DNA of 57,937 nucleotides from Anabaena subtropica FACHB-260. Its GTDB lineage: Bacteria > Cyanobacteriota > Cyanobacteriia > Cyanobacteriales > Nostocaceae. Under the pieces are notes generated by a model, which was not told where the DNA came from, did not search any database, and worked only from the letters and a program-made list of their open reading frames with translations. The stretch lies in contig NZ_JACJRF010000035.1 in the NCBI RefSeq assembly GCF_014697105.1, positions 1 to 57,937 on the forward strand, in the 5' to 3' direction. The position numbers and the translations under genes were made by a program. Positions 42,800 to 52,846 of this stretch are shown in pieces. The number at the start of each line of letters is the position of its first letter. Position 1 is the stretch's first letter.

Positions 42800-43118
42800 T
42801 ATTAGTCATTGGTCACTAGTCATTAGTAACCAGCCAATGACGACTGACAACTGACAACTTACCCTTCTCTTCTGCTTCGGAGACGCTAACGCGAACGAGA
42901 GGCTGCGCCAACGGGTGACGCTCGTTCCTCTCTACGAGACGCTGCGCTAACGCCAGTTGCTCATGGGGGAAACCACGCCAGTTCGTACAACGGAGGGAAC
43001 CTCCCTCCGGATTAACCAGTCCCCAGGGCGCGGGAAACCCGCCTATAGGGCTGGATTCACCGCAACGGACTGGCTCCCCAAGACCGCACTGGCTCACAAC
43101 TGACAAAAGGCAAATAAA
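42800..43118. repeat. Mosaic of dispersed Nostoc repeats
   Basis: No real gene. From left: CATTGGTCACTAGTCATTAG and GACAACTGACAACT short tandem units; GAGACGCTGCGCTAACG-like words twice; CCAGTTGCTCATGGGGGAAA; a GCGCGGGAAACCCGC hairpin; and CCAGTCC/GGACTGG arms about 43017-43075. An open minus-strand frame across it is translated repeat. Confidence 0.75.
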
Positions 43119-43120
43119 CT

Positions 43121-44269
43121 ATGAATTGGTGGCGAAGACTTCAGAATAATCCTTTGGCGAGATTTGGGGCAATTCTGCTGATAATTTTCTATGTAGCAGT
43201 GATTGGTGCTGACTTTGTCGCCCCCTATCGACCTTGTGACTCTGCCGATATATCTAGTGGTCGATGTGATTTGCCACCAAACAGTTCGCTGTTACCACCA
43301 ACGAAAATTTATTGGATTTCAAAAACATCTGGTCAGTTTATAGGCCCCCATATTTATCCGACAACCCAAGGCAACACTGACTTAGAAACAGGCGATCGCC
43401 AACTCATTGTAGACTTTAAACAGCCTTCACCAGTGCGCTTGTTTGTTTCTGGACCAGAGTACCGGGTATTTCAGCTAAGTTTACCGCTACCGCCCAAGTG
43501 GGAAGAGACTACTATTATCCCTGGTATCCCCTTAAACTGGCATTTATTTGGCGCAGATGGCGAGGCTAGACTAAATATTTTAGGTACGGACGAACAAGGA
43601 CGCGACCAATTCAGCCGTTTGTTGCATGGTGGACGTATTAGTATGTTTATCGGCCTTATTGGGGTGGCAATTACCTTTCCCCTTGGTTTGCTGATTGGTG
43701 GTATTTCTGGTTATTTCGGCGGTTGGACGGACAGCATCATTATGCGTGTAGCAGAAGTTCTGATGACTTTCCCCAGTATTTATCTCCTAGTTACCTTAGG
43801 GGCAGTTTTACCAACTGGTTTAAGTAGTAGCCAGAGATTTTTGCTAATTGTGTTAATTACTTCTGTCATTAGCTGGGCTGGTTTAGCAAGGGTAATTCGT
43901 GGACAAGTATTGTCAATTAAAGAACGAGAATTTGTCCAAGCCGCAAGAGCTATGGGTGGTAAGCCAATATATATTATTCTGCGCCACGTTTTGCCGCAAA
44001 CTGCGACTTATGTCATCATCTCTGCTACCTTGGCGGTTCCTAGCTTTATTGGTTCAGAAGCCATACTCAGTCTTATTGGTTTAGGTATTCAACAACCAGA
44101 CCCGTCTTGGGGTAATATGCTATCTCTAGCCAGCAACGCTTCTATATTAGTGTTACAACCTTGGTTAATTTGGCCGCCAGCCGTGTTAATTATTCTGACA
44201 GTGTTAGCTTTTAATTTACTCGGCGATGGGCTAAGAGATGCCCTTGACCCTCGGAGTTTACGCCGCTAG
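43121..44269 (+). CDS. ABC peptide/nickel-type importer permease (DppC-like) with large periplasmic insert
   Basis: A 382-residue inner-membrane permease. TM1 (about 12-32) is followed by an unusually long periplasmic segment (about 35-150), then LGTDEQGRDQFSRLLHGGR, the DppC/OppC entry motif, and five helices. The ATPase-coupling EAA loop is EREFVQAARAMGGKPIYIIL. It ends LLGDGLRDALDPRSLRR as DppC-type proteins do. Next to a second DppC-type permease; no DppB, substrate-binding protein or ATPase is near, so these must be supplied elsewhere. Confidence 0.85.
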   Translation: MNWWRRLQNNPLARFGAILLIIFYVAVIGADFVAPYRPCDSADISSGRCDLPPNSSLLPPTKIYWISKTSGQFIGPHIYPTTQGNTDLETGDRQLIVDFKQPSPVRLFVSGPEYRVFQLSLPLPPKWEETTIIPGIPLNWHLFGADGEARLNILGTDEQGRDQFSRLLHGGRISMFIGLIGVAITFPLGLLIGGISGYFGGWTDSIIMRVAEVLMTFPSIYLLVTLGAVLPTGLSSSQRFLLIVLITSVISWAGLARVIRGQVLSIKEREFVQAARAMGGKPIYIILRHVLPQTATYVIISATLAVPSFIGSEAILSLIGLGIQQPDPSWGNMLSLASNASILVLQPWLIWPPAVLIILTVLAFNLLGDGLRDALDPRSLRR

Positions 44270-44366
44270 TACTTTTAAAACACAATATATAGTTTTGCCC
44301 AGTCCCCAATCCCTAGTTTGATATGTAAAATGGTCAGCGTATCTTGCGCTATGCAGGCGATCGCTC

Positions 44367-45257
44367 ATGACCATCACTAAACGTCAAATGCCTAAATTGG
44401 GGCTTTTTGTCAAAAATCCCAGTCTTTCCCAAAAATTAATGCTGATTGGGTTAGCTATTACCCTGTTTTTCATCTTCTTGGCATTCTTTGCCCCTGTAAT
44501 TCAAAGTTGGGGATGGCTACAAAACCCTAAAGAGTTTCTTTCTAACCCGATTCAAGAAGCACCATCTGCTAAACATTGGTTTGGAACCAGTCGTCTGGGG
44601 CATGATGTTTTCTCTCGCACATTGTTTGGCGCTCAAGCTGCGTTGCAAGTAGTGATTTTGGCTACAGCGCTGAGTATGGTAATTGGCGTGCCTTTGGGGA
44701 TGCTGAGTGGCTATCTAGGGGGTAGGTTAGATAAGGCGCTGCTGTTTTTAATGGATAGTATTTATACGTTGCCAGGATTGCTACTGTCAGTAACACTGGC
44801 GTTTGTTGTAGGAAGGGGGATATTAAATGCAGCGATCGCTATTAGTATTGCATACATTCCTCAATACTACCGCGTAGTGCGTAACCACACCGTCAGTGTC
44901 AAAACCGAAGTATTTATTGAAGCAGCTCAAGCAATGGGCGCTTCTACTTGGGTTGTGCTTTCTCGATATCTCTTTTTCAATGTTATTCAAAGTGTACCTG
45001 TACTTTTCACTCTCAACTCAGCCGATGCAATTTTAGTACTAGGCGGTTTGGGCTTTTTAGGGCTAGGATTACCGGAAGAAGTACCAGAATGGGGACATGA
45101 TTTAAAACAAGCCCTAGAAGCACTACCAACAGGTATTTGGTGGACTACACTTTTCCCTGGTTTAGCAATGACATTGATGGTAGTAGGGTTATCACTACTC
45201 GGAGAAGGGTTGAATGAGTTTGTCAATCCGCGATTACGGGGAGAAAATCGGAAATAG
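44367..45257 (+). CDS. ABC peptide/nickel-type importer permease (DppC-like)
   Basis: A 296-residue permease with HWFGTSRLGHDVFSRTLFGA, six helices and the EAA loop TEVFIEAAQAMGASTWVVLS. It ends LLGEGLNEFVNPRLRGENRK. Separated from the upstream permease by 97 bases that include a HIP1 site just before the ATG. Both adjacent permeases are of the C type rather than a B plus C pair, which is unusual. Confidence 0.86.
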   Translation: MTITKRQMPKLGLFVKNPSLSQKLMLIGLAITLFFIFLAFFAPVIQSWGWLQNPKEFLSNPIQEAPSAKHWFGTSRLGHDVFSRTLFGAQAALQVVILATALSMVIGVPLGMLSGYLGGRLDKALLFLMDSIYTLPGLLLSVTLAFVVGRGILNAAIAISIAYIPQYYRVVRNHTVSVKTEVFIEAAQAMGASTWVVLSRYLFFNVIQSVPVLFTLNSADAILVLGGLGFLGLGLPEEVPEWGHDLKQALEALPTGIWWTTLFPGLAMTLMVVGLSLLGEGLNEFVNPRLRGENRK

Positions 45258-45277
45258 TCATTGGTTATTGGATTATG

Positions 45278-45318
45278 GACAACTAACAACTGACAACTAA
45301 CAACTGACAACTGACAAC
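45278..45318. repeat. ACAACTGAC short tandem repeat
   Basis: Four to five copies of an (A)CAACTAACAACTGA-like unit follow the permease gene. Related copies occur near 42840. Typical Nostoc intergenic short tandem repeat; no coding role. Confidence 0.85.
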
Positions 45319-45348
45319 AATTTTCTTATTAATTACTGAGAGATTAGA

Positions 45349-45552
45349 GTGAAAGATAACATTTCTTTAATAGCTGCTGCTGCTGGTGGGTTTATGCTTT
45401 CTGTGGCGTTGGCTGGGATTTTAAGAGGTGCGCCAGTCACAGCTTGGCATGAAATATCTAGTTTTCATTCCAGTATGGTTACAGATTTAAGAGTCACCAA
45501 CAAAAAAAACGATAACTTAGAATTTTTTGGCTCAGAAACACCAAAAAGCTAA
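45349..45552 (+). CDS. Small hypothetical membrane protein
   Basis: 67 residues from a GTG start (AGAGATTAGA precedes it). One hydrophobic helix (SLIAAAAGGFMLSVALAGIL) is followed by a polar tail ending FFGSETPKS. No family recognised. It lies between the permease and ROK genes on the plus strand. The codon pattern and clean helix suggest a real gene. Confidence 0.5.
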   Translation: MKDNISLIAAAAGGFMLSVALAGILRGAPVTAWHEISSFHSSMVTDLRVTNKKNDNLEFFGSETPKS

Positions 45553-45716
45553 TATGCTTTTGTGAAATACTCCAAATGGGGAATTATTGTCAGCTTAGTC
45601 AAACAATTTTAGATTTTAGATTATCTTCTCATCCAAAATTGGTAATTTAAAATCTAAAATTCCCAGAGTCAACGCTGATAATTTCTGCTGTGGTGGCTTG
45701 GTGTGAGGAATTGAAC

Positions 45717-46613
45717 GTGGGGAATTTTCAAGTAATTGGCATTGACTTGGGGGGAACAGCCATAAAATTGGGGAGATTTAGTCAAGATGGTACTTGTTTA
45801 CAATCTTTGACTGTGGCGACTCCCCAACCGGCGACACCAGAAGCGGTTTTGTTGGTAATGGTGGATGCGATCACGCAAATTGACCCAGATAATCAAACTA
45901 TAGCTATAGGTGTGGGTACTCCCGGCCCTGCTGATGCTACAGGACGCATTGCCCAAATCGCTATTAACTTACCGCAATGGGTAAATGTGCCTTTGGCTGA
46001 TTGGTTAGAGGCAAAAACTAGCAAGCCTACCGTGATTGAAAATGATGCCAATTGTGCTGGAATCGCGGAAGCATGGTTGGGAGCTGGTCGCCACTTCAAA
46101 AATTTTATGATGTTAACCTTGGGAACTGGTGTCGGTGGGGCTATTTTTTTAGATGGCAAATTATTTGTCGGACAACGAGGTGCGGCTGGAGAACTAGGAT
46201 TAATTACACTCCAACCCGATGGCCCAATGTGTCAAAGTGGTAATCAAGGCTCTTTAGAACAACACACCTCAATCAAAGCTATTCGTCGTCGTACTGGTAA
46301 AGAACCTGCACAATTAGGTGTACTTGCTCAAGCTGGAGATGCAGAAGCCTTAACATTTTGGCGAGAATATGGTAAGGATTTAGGTATAGGTTTAGCTAGT
46401 TTAATTTACGTTTTAACACCAGAAGCGATCGTCCTTGGTGGTGGTGTTAGTGCCAGCTTTGAATTTTTCTCACCAACTCTCAAGGCAGAGATTAACCAGC
46501 GAGTCATGCCAACATCTCGCGCAGGTTTACAAATCCTCCCAGCACAATTAGGGAACTCAGCCGGAATGGTAGGCGCGGCAAGATTAGCATGGCAGAAAAT
46601 AATTCGTAACTAA
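45717..46613 (+). CDS. ROK-family sugar kinase (glucokinase-like)
   Basis: 298 residues from the GTG at 45717, chosen because GAGG lies eight bases upstream; the frame is open nine codons further. ATP-binding IGIDLGGTAIKLGRF, catalytic IENDANCAG (Asp), and LGTGVGGAIFLDGKL are clear, so it should phosphorylate glucose or a related hexose. The ROK zinc site is degraded: the usual CxCGxxGC reads CQSGNQGS, with only the first Cys left. Monocistronic. It ends close to a convergent minus-strand gene. Confidence 0.85.
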   Translation: MGNFQVIGIDLGGTAIKLGRFSQDGTCLQSLTVATPQPATPEAVLLVMVDAITQIDPDNQTIAIGVGTPGPADATGRIAQIAINLPQWVNVPLADWLEAKTSKPTVIENDANCAGIAEAWLGAGRHFKNFMMLTLGTGVGGAIFLDGKLFVGQRGAAGELGLITLQPDGPMCQSGNQGSLEQHTSIKAIRRRTGKEPAQLGVLAQAGDAEALTFWREYGKDLGIGLASLIYVLTPEAIVLGGGVSASFEFFSPTLKAEINQRVMPTSRAGLQILPAQLGNSAGMVGAARLAWQKIIRN

Positions 46614-46630
46614 GAACTAATGACTATGGA

Positions 46631-47053
46631 CTAAGAAAAAGAATACCCCGTAGTCTTTTGAACGTATTGCCAAACTTTTTTATAAGACTCTGGATTACTC
46701 ACAGGATTGATGATGATGGGGATAGTACCATCGGGTAGCCAAAAGGTTATTCTGCCATTGGTTTCTTGGCAAAAAGAACTAATACAATTGAGGTTGATTA
46801 CATATTCATTTCTTTCGTAAATGATTTTTACCCAATGGGCATTTTCTACTGCCACGTTTGTCACTTGTTCTAGATATTCCAGAATTTTGTGATAGTCTTC
46901 TAAGTTGGTTTGGGGATTAATCACAATCGGAATGGCACTATCGGGCAACCAAAATGTTACCCTGCCGTTCTTTTCGTAACAAAAAGCATTTACGCGGTCA
47001 AAATTGATTACATATTCTTTCCTCTCATATAGAATTTTCACCCAGTACGCCAC
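46631..47053 (-). CDS. Hypothetical protein made of a tandem duplication
   Basis: 140 residues in two halves: WVKILYERKEYVINFDRVNA, FCYEKNGRVTFWLPDSAIP then WVKIIYERNEYVINLNCISS, FCQETNGRITFWLPDGTIP. The spacing is 72 residues. Each half predicts a small beta domain followed by a helix. No membrane helix. Function unknown; conserved style in cyanobacteria. It lies between the ROK kinase (convergent) and the pyrG 3' end. Confidence 0.65.
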   Translation of the reverse strand: MAYWVKILYERKEYVINFDRVNAFCYEKNGRVTFWLPDSAIPIVINPQTNLEDYHKILEYLEQVTNVAVENAHWVKIIYERNEYVINLNCISSFCQETNGRITFWLPDGTIPIIINPVSNPESYKKVWQYVQKTTGYSFS

Positions 47054-47177
47054 AACAGCTCCTCAAGTCCGAAATTCATGAATGATGCTTACCCTGTATG
47101 TTATGAAATCTGTTGACGTTCTCGGTTGATGTTACAAAATGTTAATGCAAAATCCAAAAATTTATTTTGAATTTGGC

Positions 47178-47220
47178 GGAAAGTGCGGTCTTGGGCAAAG
47201 CCCAAGATGAGCAACTTTCC
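47178..47220. terminator. Palindromic element downstream of pyrG
   Basis: CTTGGGC-AAA-GCCCAAG at 47190-47206 is a perfect stem nested in outer arms GGAAAGTGC (47178-47186) and GCAACTTTCC (47211-47220). It lies about 20 bases past the pyrG stop on the minus strand. Dispersed-repeat style, probable transcript end. Confidence 0.55.
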
Positions 47221-47238
47221 CAGACTAATTTTGAATTG

Positions 47239-48900
<1,662 letters not shown>

Positions 48901-48972
48901 CTAACAATACCATCCAAAACACATCCCGTCATTGTGCCACAGTCACATAGTGAATACTTCTGTGATCCTGCT

Positions 48973-50727
48973 GTGAAAAAAGTTATCATCCCAGTAATAT
49001 TAAGCTTCCTTGTCACCTCCTCAGTTGCCTTGGCTTCCTCACCTCTGAAAGTTGTTTATCCGCCGACAAACCACCAGACTAGTGCAGAAAAAATTTTTTT
49101 TATTGGTACAGCACCAGTAAATGGACAAGTTCTCATCAATGGTAAGCCAATTAACCGTAGTCGCTCTGGTCATTTTGCACCAAGTTTTCCCCTACAGTTA
49201 GGAGAGAATATCTTTACAGTACGTCACCAAAATCAAGAGCTTCAGATTAAGGTCACAAGGCTGAGTACTCAGCCAGAGATACCACAAGGTTTAGCTTTTG
49301 CTAAAGGTTCTCTCACACCAACCGCCGATATCGCCAGACTACCAGGAGAACTAATTTGTTTTAGTGCTGTTGCACCTCCTAACGCCAATGTCTCGGTGAA
49401 ACTGGCAAATCAAACTGTGGCACTTCTGCCTCAACAAAAACAGGTAAGACTACCAAGTAATTTGTCTGCTCTCACTGGGCAAAACCAACCCACTACCCAG
49501 TCTATCCCAGGAAAGTATGAGGGTTGCACAACAGTAACAGCCGCAGCTGATTTGGGACAACCTCAATTTCAACTGACGTTGAACGGTAAGACGATAAATC
49601 AACCAGGGAATGGCAAAATTACAATCCTCTCACCCGCGCAGTTACCTGTAGCTGAGGTGGTAGCAGACGCAGGAGTTGCCCGGACTGGCCCTAGTACCGA
49701 TTTTTCTCGACTTACACCACTGCCTAAGGGAACACGAGCTACTGTCACAGGAAAAGAAGGTGAATGGTTGCGCCTAGACTATGGCGCTTGGCTTAATAGT
49801 CAGGAAACCCGCATTCTTCCAGGAGCCGTTCCGCCACGCACAATTATTCGCAGTGTCGGATATCGAAGAGTTCTTGGTGCAACAGAAATGCTTTTCCCTC
49901 TGCAAACTCCTGTACCTGTGAGTGTGCAGCAAGGAGAAAAAACTTTCACCCTCACACTCCACAACACCACTGCCCAAACAGATATTATTCGCTTGGATGA
50001 TGACCCTTTAATTTCTCGTCTAGATTGGCAGCAGATGGCATCAGGAGAGGTAAAATACACCTTTAACCTCAAAAAAGCTCAACAGTGGGGATATAAGCTG
50101 AGATACGACGGTACAACCCTGGTTTTAGCTTTACGCCATGCGCCTGTTGTCAAGCAAAATAGGCAAAAGCCGCTTTCTGGTATCAAGATTTTACTCGATC
50201 CTGGTCACGGTGGCAAAGAATCTGGTGCAGTTGGGCCTACTGGATATCCAGAAAAAGACGTAAATTTGGTGGTATCTAAGTTATTGCGCGATAAATTGCT
50301 CAAATTAGGGGCAAATGTGGTGATGACTAGGGACGATGATCGCGATGTCTCACTGGTAGAGCGTCAAGCAATTATCAATCGAGAAAATCCAGCGATCGCA
50401 CTTTCCATCCATTACAACGCTCTCCCCGATGCTGGTGATGCGGAAAATACTCAGGGTGTGGGTATGTTTTGGTATCATCCCCAAGCTCATAACCTCGCCG
50501 TGTTTATGCACAATTATTTAGTAAATAAACTCCGTAGACCTTCCTACGGTGTATTTTGGAATAACCTTGCACTGACACGCCCAGCCGCAGCACCCTCGGT
50601 ATTATTAGAGTTGGGTTTTATGAGCAATCCCAATGAATTTGAATGGGTGACCAATCCCCAAGAGCAGAAAAAGTTAGCCAAGGTTTTGGCTGAAGGGGTA
50701 ACTGAGTGGTTTAAGACTGTTAAGTAG
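48973..50727 (+). CDS. N-acetylmuramoyl-L-alanine amidase with N-terminal Ig-like and SH3-like domains
   Basis: 584 residues from the GTG at 48973, chosen because it opens a clean signal peptide (VKKVIIPVILSFLVTSSVALAS); the frame extends 30 codons upstream without such a signal. An Ig-like module (about 30-95; FFIGTAPVNGQVLINGKPI), a bacterial SH3-like region (about 225-280; ARTGPSTDFSRL, GEWLRLDYG), a strand-rich AMIN-like stretch and the Amidase_3 zinc domain (about 400-580; DPGHGGKESGAVGP, ALSIHYNAL, LLELGFMSNPNE) follow. It cuts the glycan-peptide bond of peptidoglycan. In filamentous cyanobacteria such enzymes drill septal nanopores; which role applies here is unknown. Confidence 0.9.
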   Translation: MKKVIIPVILSFLVTSSVALASSPLKVVYPPTNHQTSAEKIFFIGTAPVNGQVLINGKPINRSRSGHFAPSFPLQLGENIFTVRHQNQELQIKVTRLSTQPEIPQGLAFAKGSLTPTADIARLPGELICFSAVAPPNANVSVKLANQTVALLPQQKQVRLPSNLSALTGQNQPTTQSIPGKYEGCTTVTAAADLGQPQFQLTLNGKTINQPGNGKITILSPAQLPVAEVVADAGVARTGPSTDFSRLTPLPKGTRATVTGKEGEWLRLDYGAWLNSQETRILPGAVPPRTIIRSVGYRRVLGATEMLFPLQTPVPVSVQQGEKTFTLTLHNTTAQTDIIRLDDDPLISRLDWQQMASGEVKYTFNLKKAQQWGYKLRYDGTTLVLALRHAPVVKQNRQKPLSGIKILLDPGHGGKESGAVGPTGYPEKDVNLVVSKLLRDKLLKLGANVVMTRDDDRDVSLVERQAIINRENPAIALSIHYNALPDAGDAENTQGVGMFWYHPQAHNLAVFMHNYLVNKLRRPSYGVFWNNLALTRPAAAPSVLLELGFMSNPNEFEWVTNPQEQKKLAKVLAEGVTEWFKTVK

Positions 50728-51051
50728 AAGGTACGAATGAGGATACAAGGATGATCAGGCTAACTCATAACAAATGACTTTTCACCTTGAGTCCTCACTC
50801 AATTAATACCCAAATTTTGTACTGAAAGTAAAAGCGATCGCCTAATCCAAATAGCATAGCAGGATGTCTCTCTGGTACTGCTGTTGAGCCTGTTTTTGGT
50901 AAGTAATAGTAGGTTCTGGCTCTGGTTGTACCAAGAAGCTGCCAAGGATGGAAGAATTCTCAGATTTACACACTACTACTTTTGTAATGCAGTGATATTT
51001 TGTTTACTTAATATCAACTATCGAATAATACGTACTTAAAATATTGATATA
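50728..51051. other. Intergenic region before the parA-like gene
   Basis: 324 bases with no convincing gene. One HIP1 site near 50835. A 40-codon minus-strand open frame (ending at 50842) could be a gene tail relic but has no recognisable motif. Confidence 0.35.
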
Positions 51052-51097
51052 CTTAACATTTAAATGTTTGAATTTATAAATGCTTAAACATTTAAAT
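51052..51097. promoter_or_regulatory. AT-rich repeated palindromes upstream of parA
   Basis: CTTAACATTTAAAT (51052-51065) and CTTAAACATTTAAAT (51083-51097) are near-direct repeats; AACATTTAAATGTT (51055-51068) is a perfect palindrome. They lie 70-110 bases before a ParA gene followed by a ribbon-helix-helix gene. An operator or partition site for the RHH protein is a plausible inference. Confidence 0.4.
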
Positions 51098-51164
51098 TTA
51101 AATAAAATGTCCAGATGTTTAGATATGGAGTACAATCTTGGGATGATTTGCGTATGTAAGAAAA

Positions 51165-51755
51165 ATGATTATTACTGTAGCGGCCTTCAAAGGCGGTGTC
51201 GGTAAATCTACGACTGCACTGCACCTAGCTACTTACCTCCAGAAAAAAGCTGACACACTGTTAGTAGATGGCGATTTAAACCGCAGTGCTTTAGATTGGT
51301 CAAATCGGGGCTGTTTGCCCTTTAAAGTAGCTGATGAACAGCAGGGAGTTAATCTGGCAAAACTTTATGAACATATAGTCATCGATACACCAGCCCGTCC
51401 AGATGCGGAAGAACTCAAAACTCTAGCGAAAGGATGTGATTTGTTAGTAATACCAACAACTCCAGATGCGATCGCTTTAGCTGCTACGTTGCACATGGTT
51501 GATCTGCTGAAAAAAAATAAAAGTAAGTATAAAATTTTACTTACTATCATTCCCCCAAATCCTAATAAAGCAGGAGAGGAAGCAAGAACAACTCTCTTAA
51601 ATGCAGAACTACCCGTATTCAAATCAGGAATTCGCCGCTTAGCTGTGTTTCAACGTGCTGCTTTAGAAGGTATTCCAGTTAATGCGGTCAAAGACCCTTA
51701 CGCCCAAATTGCTTGGCGATGTTACGCCGAGGTTGGTAAGGAAATATTAAACTAA
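51165..51755 (+). CDS. ParA-family partition ATPase (short, type Ib-like)
   Basis: A 196-residue deviant-Walker ATPase: FKGGVGKSTTALHLA (both lysines present), LLVDGDLNRSALDW, VIDTPARPD and LLVIPTTPDAIALAA. The short length without an N-terminal HTH is like plasmid ParA/ParF proteins that pair with a ribbon-helix-helix DNA-binding partner. It precedes such a gene by 28 bases. On a chromosome it could be a leftover plasmid partition cassette or position another cargo. Confidence 0.88.
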   Translation: MIITVAAFKGGVGKSTTALHLATYLQKKADTLLVDGDLNRSALDWSNRGCLPFKVADEQQGVNLAKLYEHIVIDTPARPDAEELKTLAKGCDLLVIPTTPDAIALAATLHMVDLLKKNKSKYKILLTIIPPNPNKAGEEARTTLLNAELPVFKSGIRRLAVFQRAALEGIPVNAVKDPYAQIAWRCYAEVGKEILN

Positions 51756-51783
51756 TTCGTAATTCTTAATTGAGTGGAGTTCC

Positions 51784-52080
51784 TTGGATAATAAGAAAAA
51801 AACCAGCCGCTTTGATGATTTAATTGATGCTGCTCGCAGTCGTCAACAACGAGATCAGCCACAGTCAACGGAAGACAAACTCAGTTCCCAAAGCAAAAGC
51901 ACTGACCCAGCTTATACCCGTACAACTATCTATTTACCAAAGCAATTACATCGACAACTTAAAGCAGCAGCAGCCTTTCAAGAGCGTCAAATGAGCGATA
52001 TTGTGACGGAACTGGTTGAGCAGTGGCTTTCGAGAATAGGGAAAGAAGCAGGAGAGCAGGAGGAGAAAACTAATGACTAA
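51784..52080 (+). CDS. Ribbon-helix-helix DNA-binding protein, partner of ParA
   Basis: 98 residues from a TTG start with GGAG five bases upstream. A polar, disordered N-terminus (about 1-45) precedes an RHH/CopG-like domain TRTTIYLPKQLHRQLKAAAA with FQERQMSDIVTELVEQWL. In type Ib partition systems such proteins bind the centromere and stimulate ParA. It is in the same unit as ParA. The role in segregation is inferred from architecture. Confidence 0.78.
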   Translation: MDNKKKTSRFDDLIDAARSRQQRDQPQSTEDKLSSQSKSTDPAYTRTTIYLPKQLHRQLKAAAAFQERQMSDIVTELVEQWLSRIGKEAGEQEEKTND

Positions 52081-52083
52081 TGG

Positions 52084-52605
52084 CTAAAGCACAATATCTT
52101 CGCCTTTTTCGGTGAAGCGAACTTCTTTAATCTTCCATTGGGTATTACTGGTTAAGGTTTTACGGAGACTACCAAACAGGGCAAATTGTTCACAACTAGA
52201 TAAGGAGACGAATTGTCGTTTTGACTGTGGTGAGAGTCTTAAATCAACTGTAGCAACCCCATTTTTGACTCTGATGCGATAACCAGATAAGCTAAAGTCA
52301 GCTGTGTCTTGTCCTTGTATAATTTTACCTACAGCATTGGTTACAGGTTCGGTTGCTGGTACGGCGACATTTTGCGGTACAAGTTCTTGGCATTGAATAT
52401 CGCTAGTATATAAAGTAACATTTACTGTTTTACCCGATACAGCTTGAGATTTGGTGTTATTGGGTTTCGCTCGCAGTTGAGCCATGCTTGGGGCTGGGGT
52501 TGGAGATATTGTATTAGTTGTACTGGTAGGCTTAGAACTACAACTGCTGAGGCTGGCGATCGCTACAACCATAAATGGTAAAAAATATCTATTGTTCATT
52601 TTCAT
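52084..52605 (-). CDS. GerMN-domain lipoprotein
   Basis: About 173 residues from the ATG at 52605 (MKMNNRYFLPFMVVAIASL); the frame is open 37 codons further, without signal character. Lipobox SLSSC, then a Ser/Thr/Pro linker, then a GerMN domain: VNVTLYTSDIQCQELVPQNV, NAVGKIIQGQ, NGVATVDLRLSP and LRKTLTSNTQWKIKEVRFT. GerMN domains occur in spore germination and envelope proteins and probably bind cell-wall ligands; the exact role in cyanobacteria is unknown. Its stop is three bases from the convergent RHH stop. Confidence 0.8.
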   Translation of the reverse strand: MKMNNRYFLPFMVVAIASLSSCSSKPTSTTNTISPTPAPSMAQLRAKPNNTKSQAVSGKTVNVTLYTSDIQCQELVPQNVAVPATEPVTNAVGKIIQGQDTADFSLSGYRIRVKNGVATVDLRLSPQSKRQFVSLSSCEQFALFGSLRKTLTSNTQWKIKEVRFTEKGEDIVL

Positions 52606-52846
52606 AATATTGCTTGTATATCTTTCTCTTAACTTCAGTATTGCTGGTATCAATTCCGTATAAAACCAATTAAGCTTCACTTTTTTACTGTCATTGGCTA
52701 AACCCAGCCATTTCAAATTGACGCAACGCTTACGCTATATTAATTTTGCAGTTTGAATTTTGTTGGCGCAAATATAGCCTTAGGTTATTTTAACTTCCGC
52801 CTTGCGAAACTAGTCTCTAACCCCTAACCCCTCATTTCTAGCCTCT

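Noticed and set aside
42816-43106. Open frame of 96 codons on the minus strand
   Set aside because: It is a translation of dispersed Nostoc repeats (GACAACTGAC, CCAGTTGCTCATG words) and has no protein-like pattern.
50842-50980. Short minus-strand coding frame (QPEPEPTITYQKQAQQQYQR)
   Set aside because: Only about 45 codons, GTG start, no recognised homologue and no ribosome site; could be a relic but cannot be supported.
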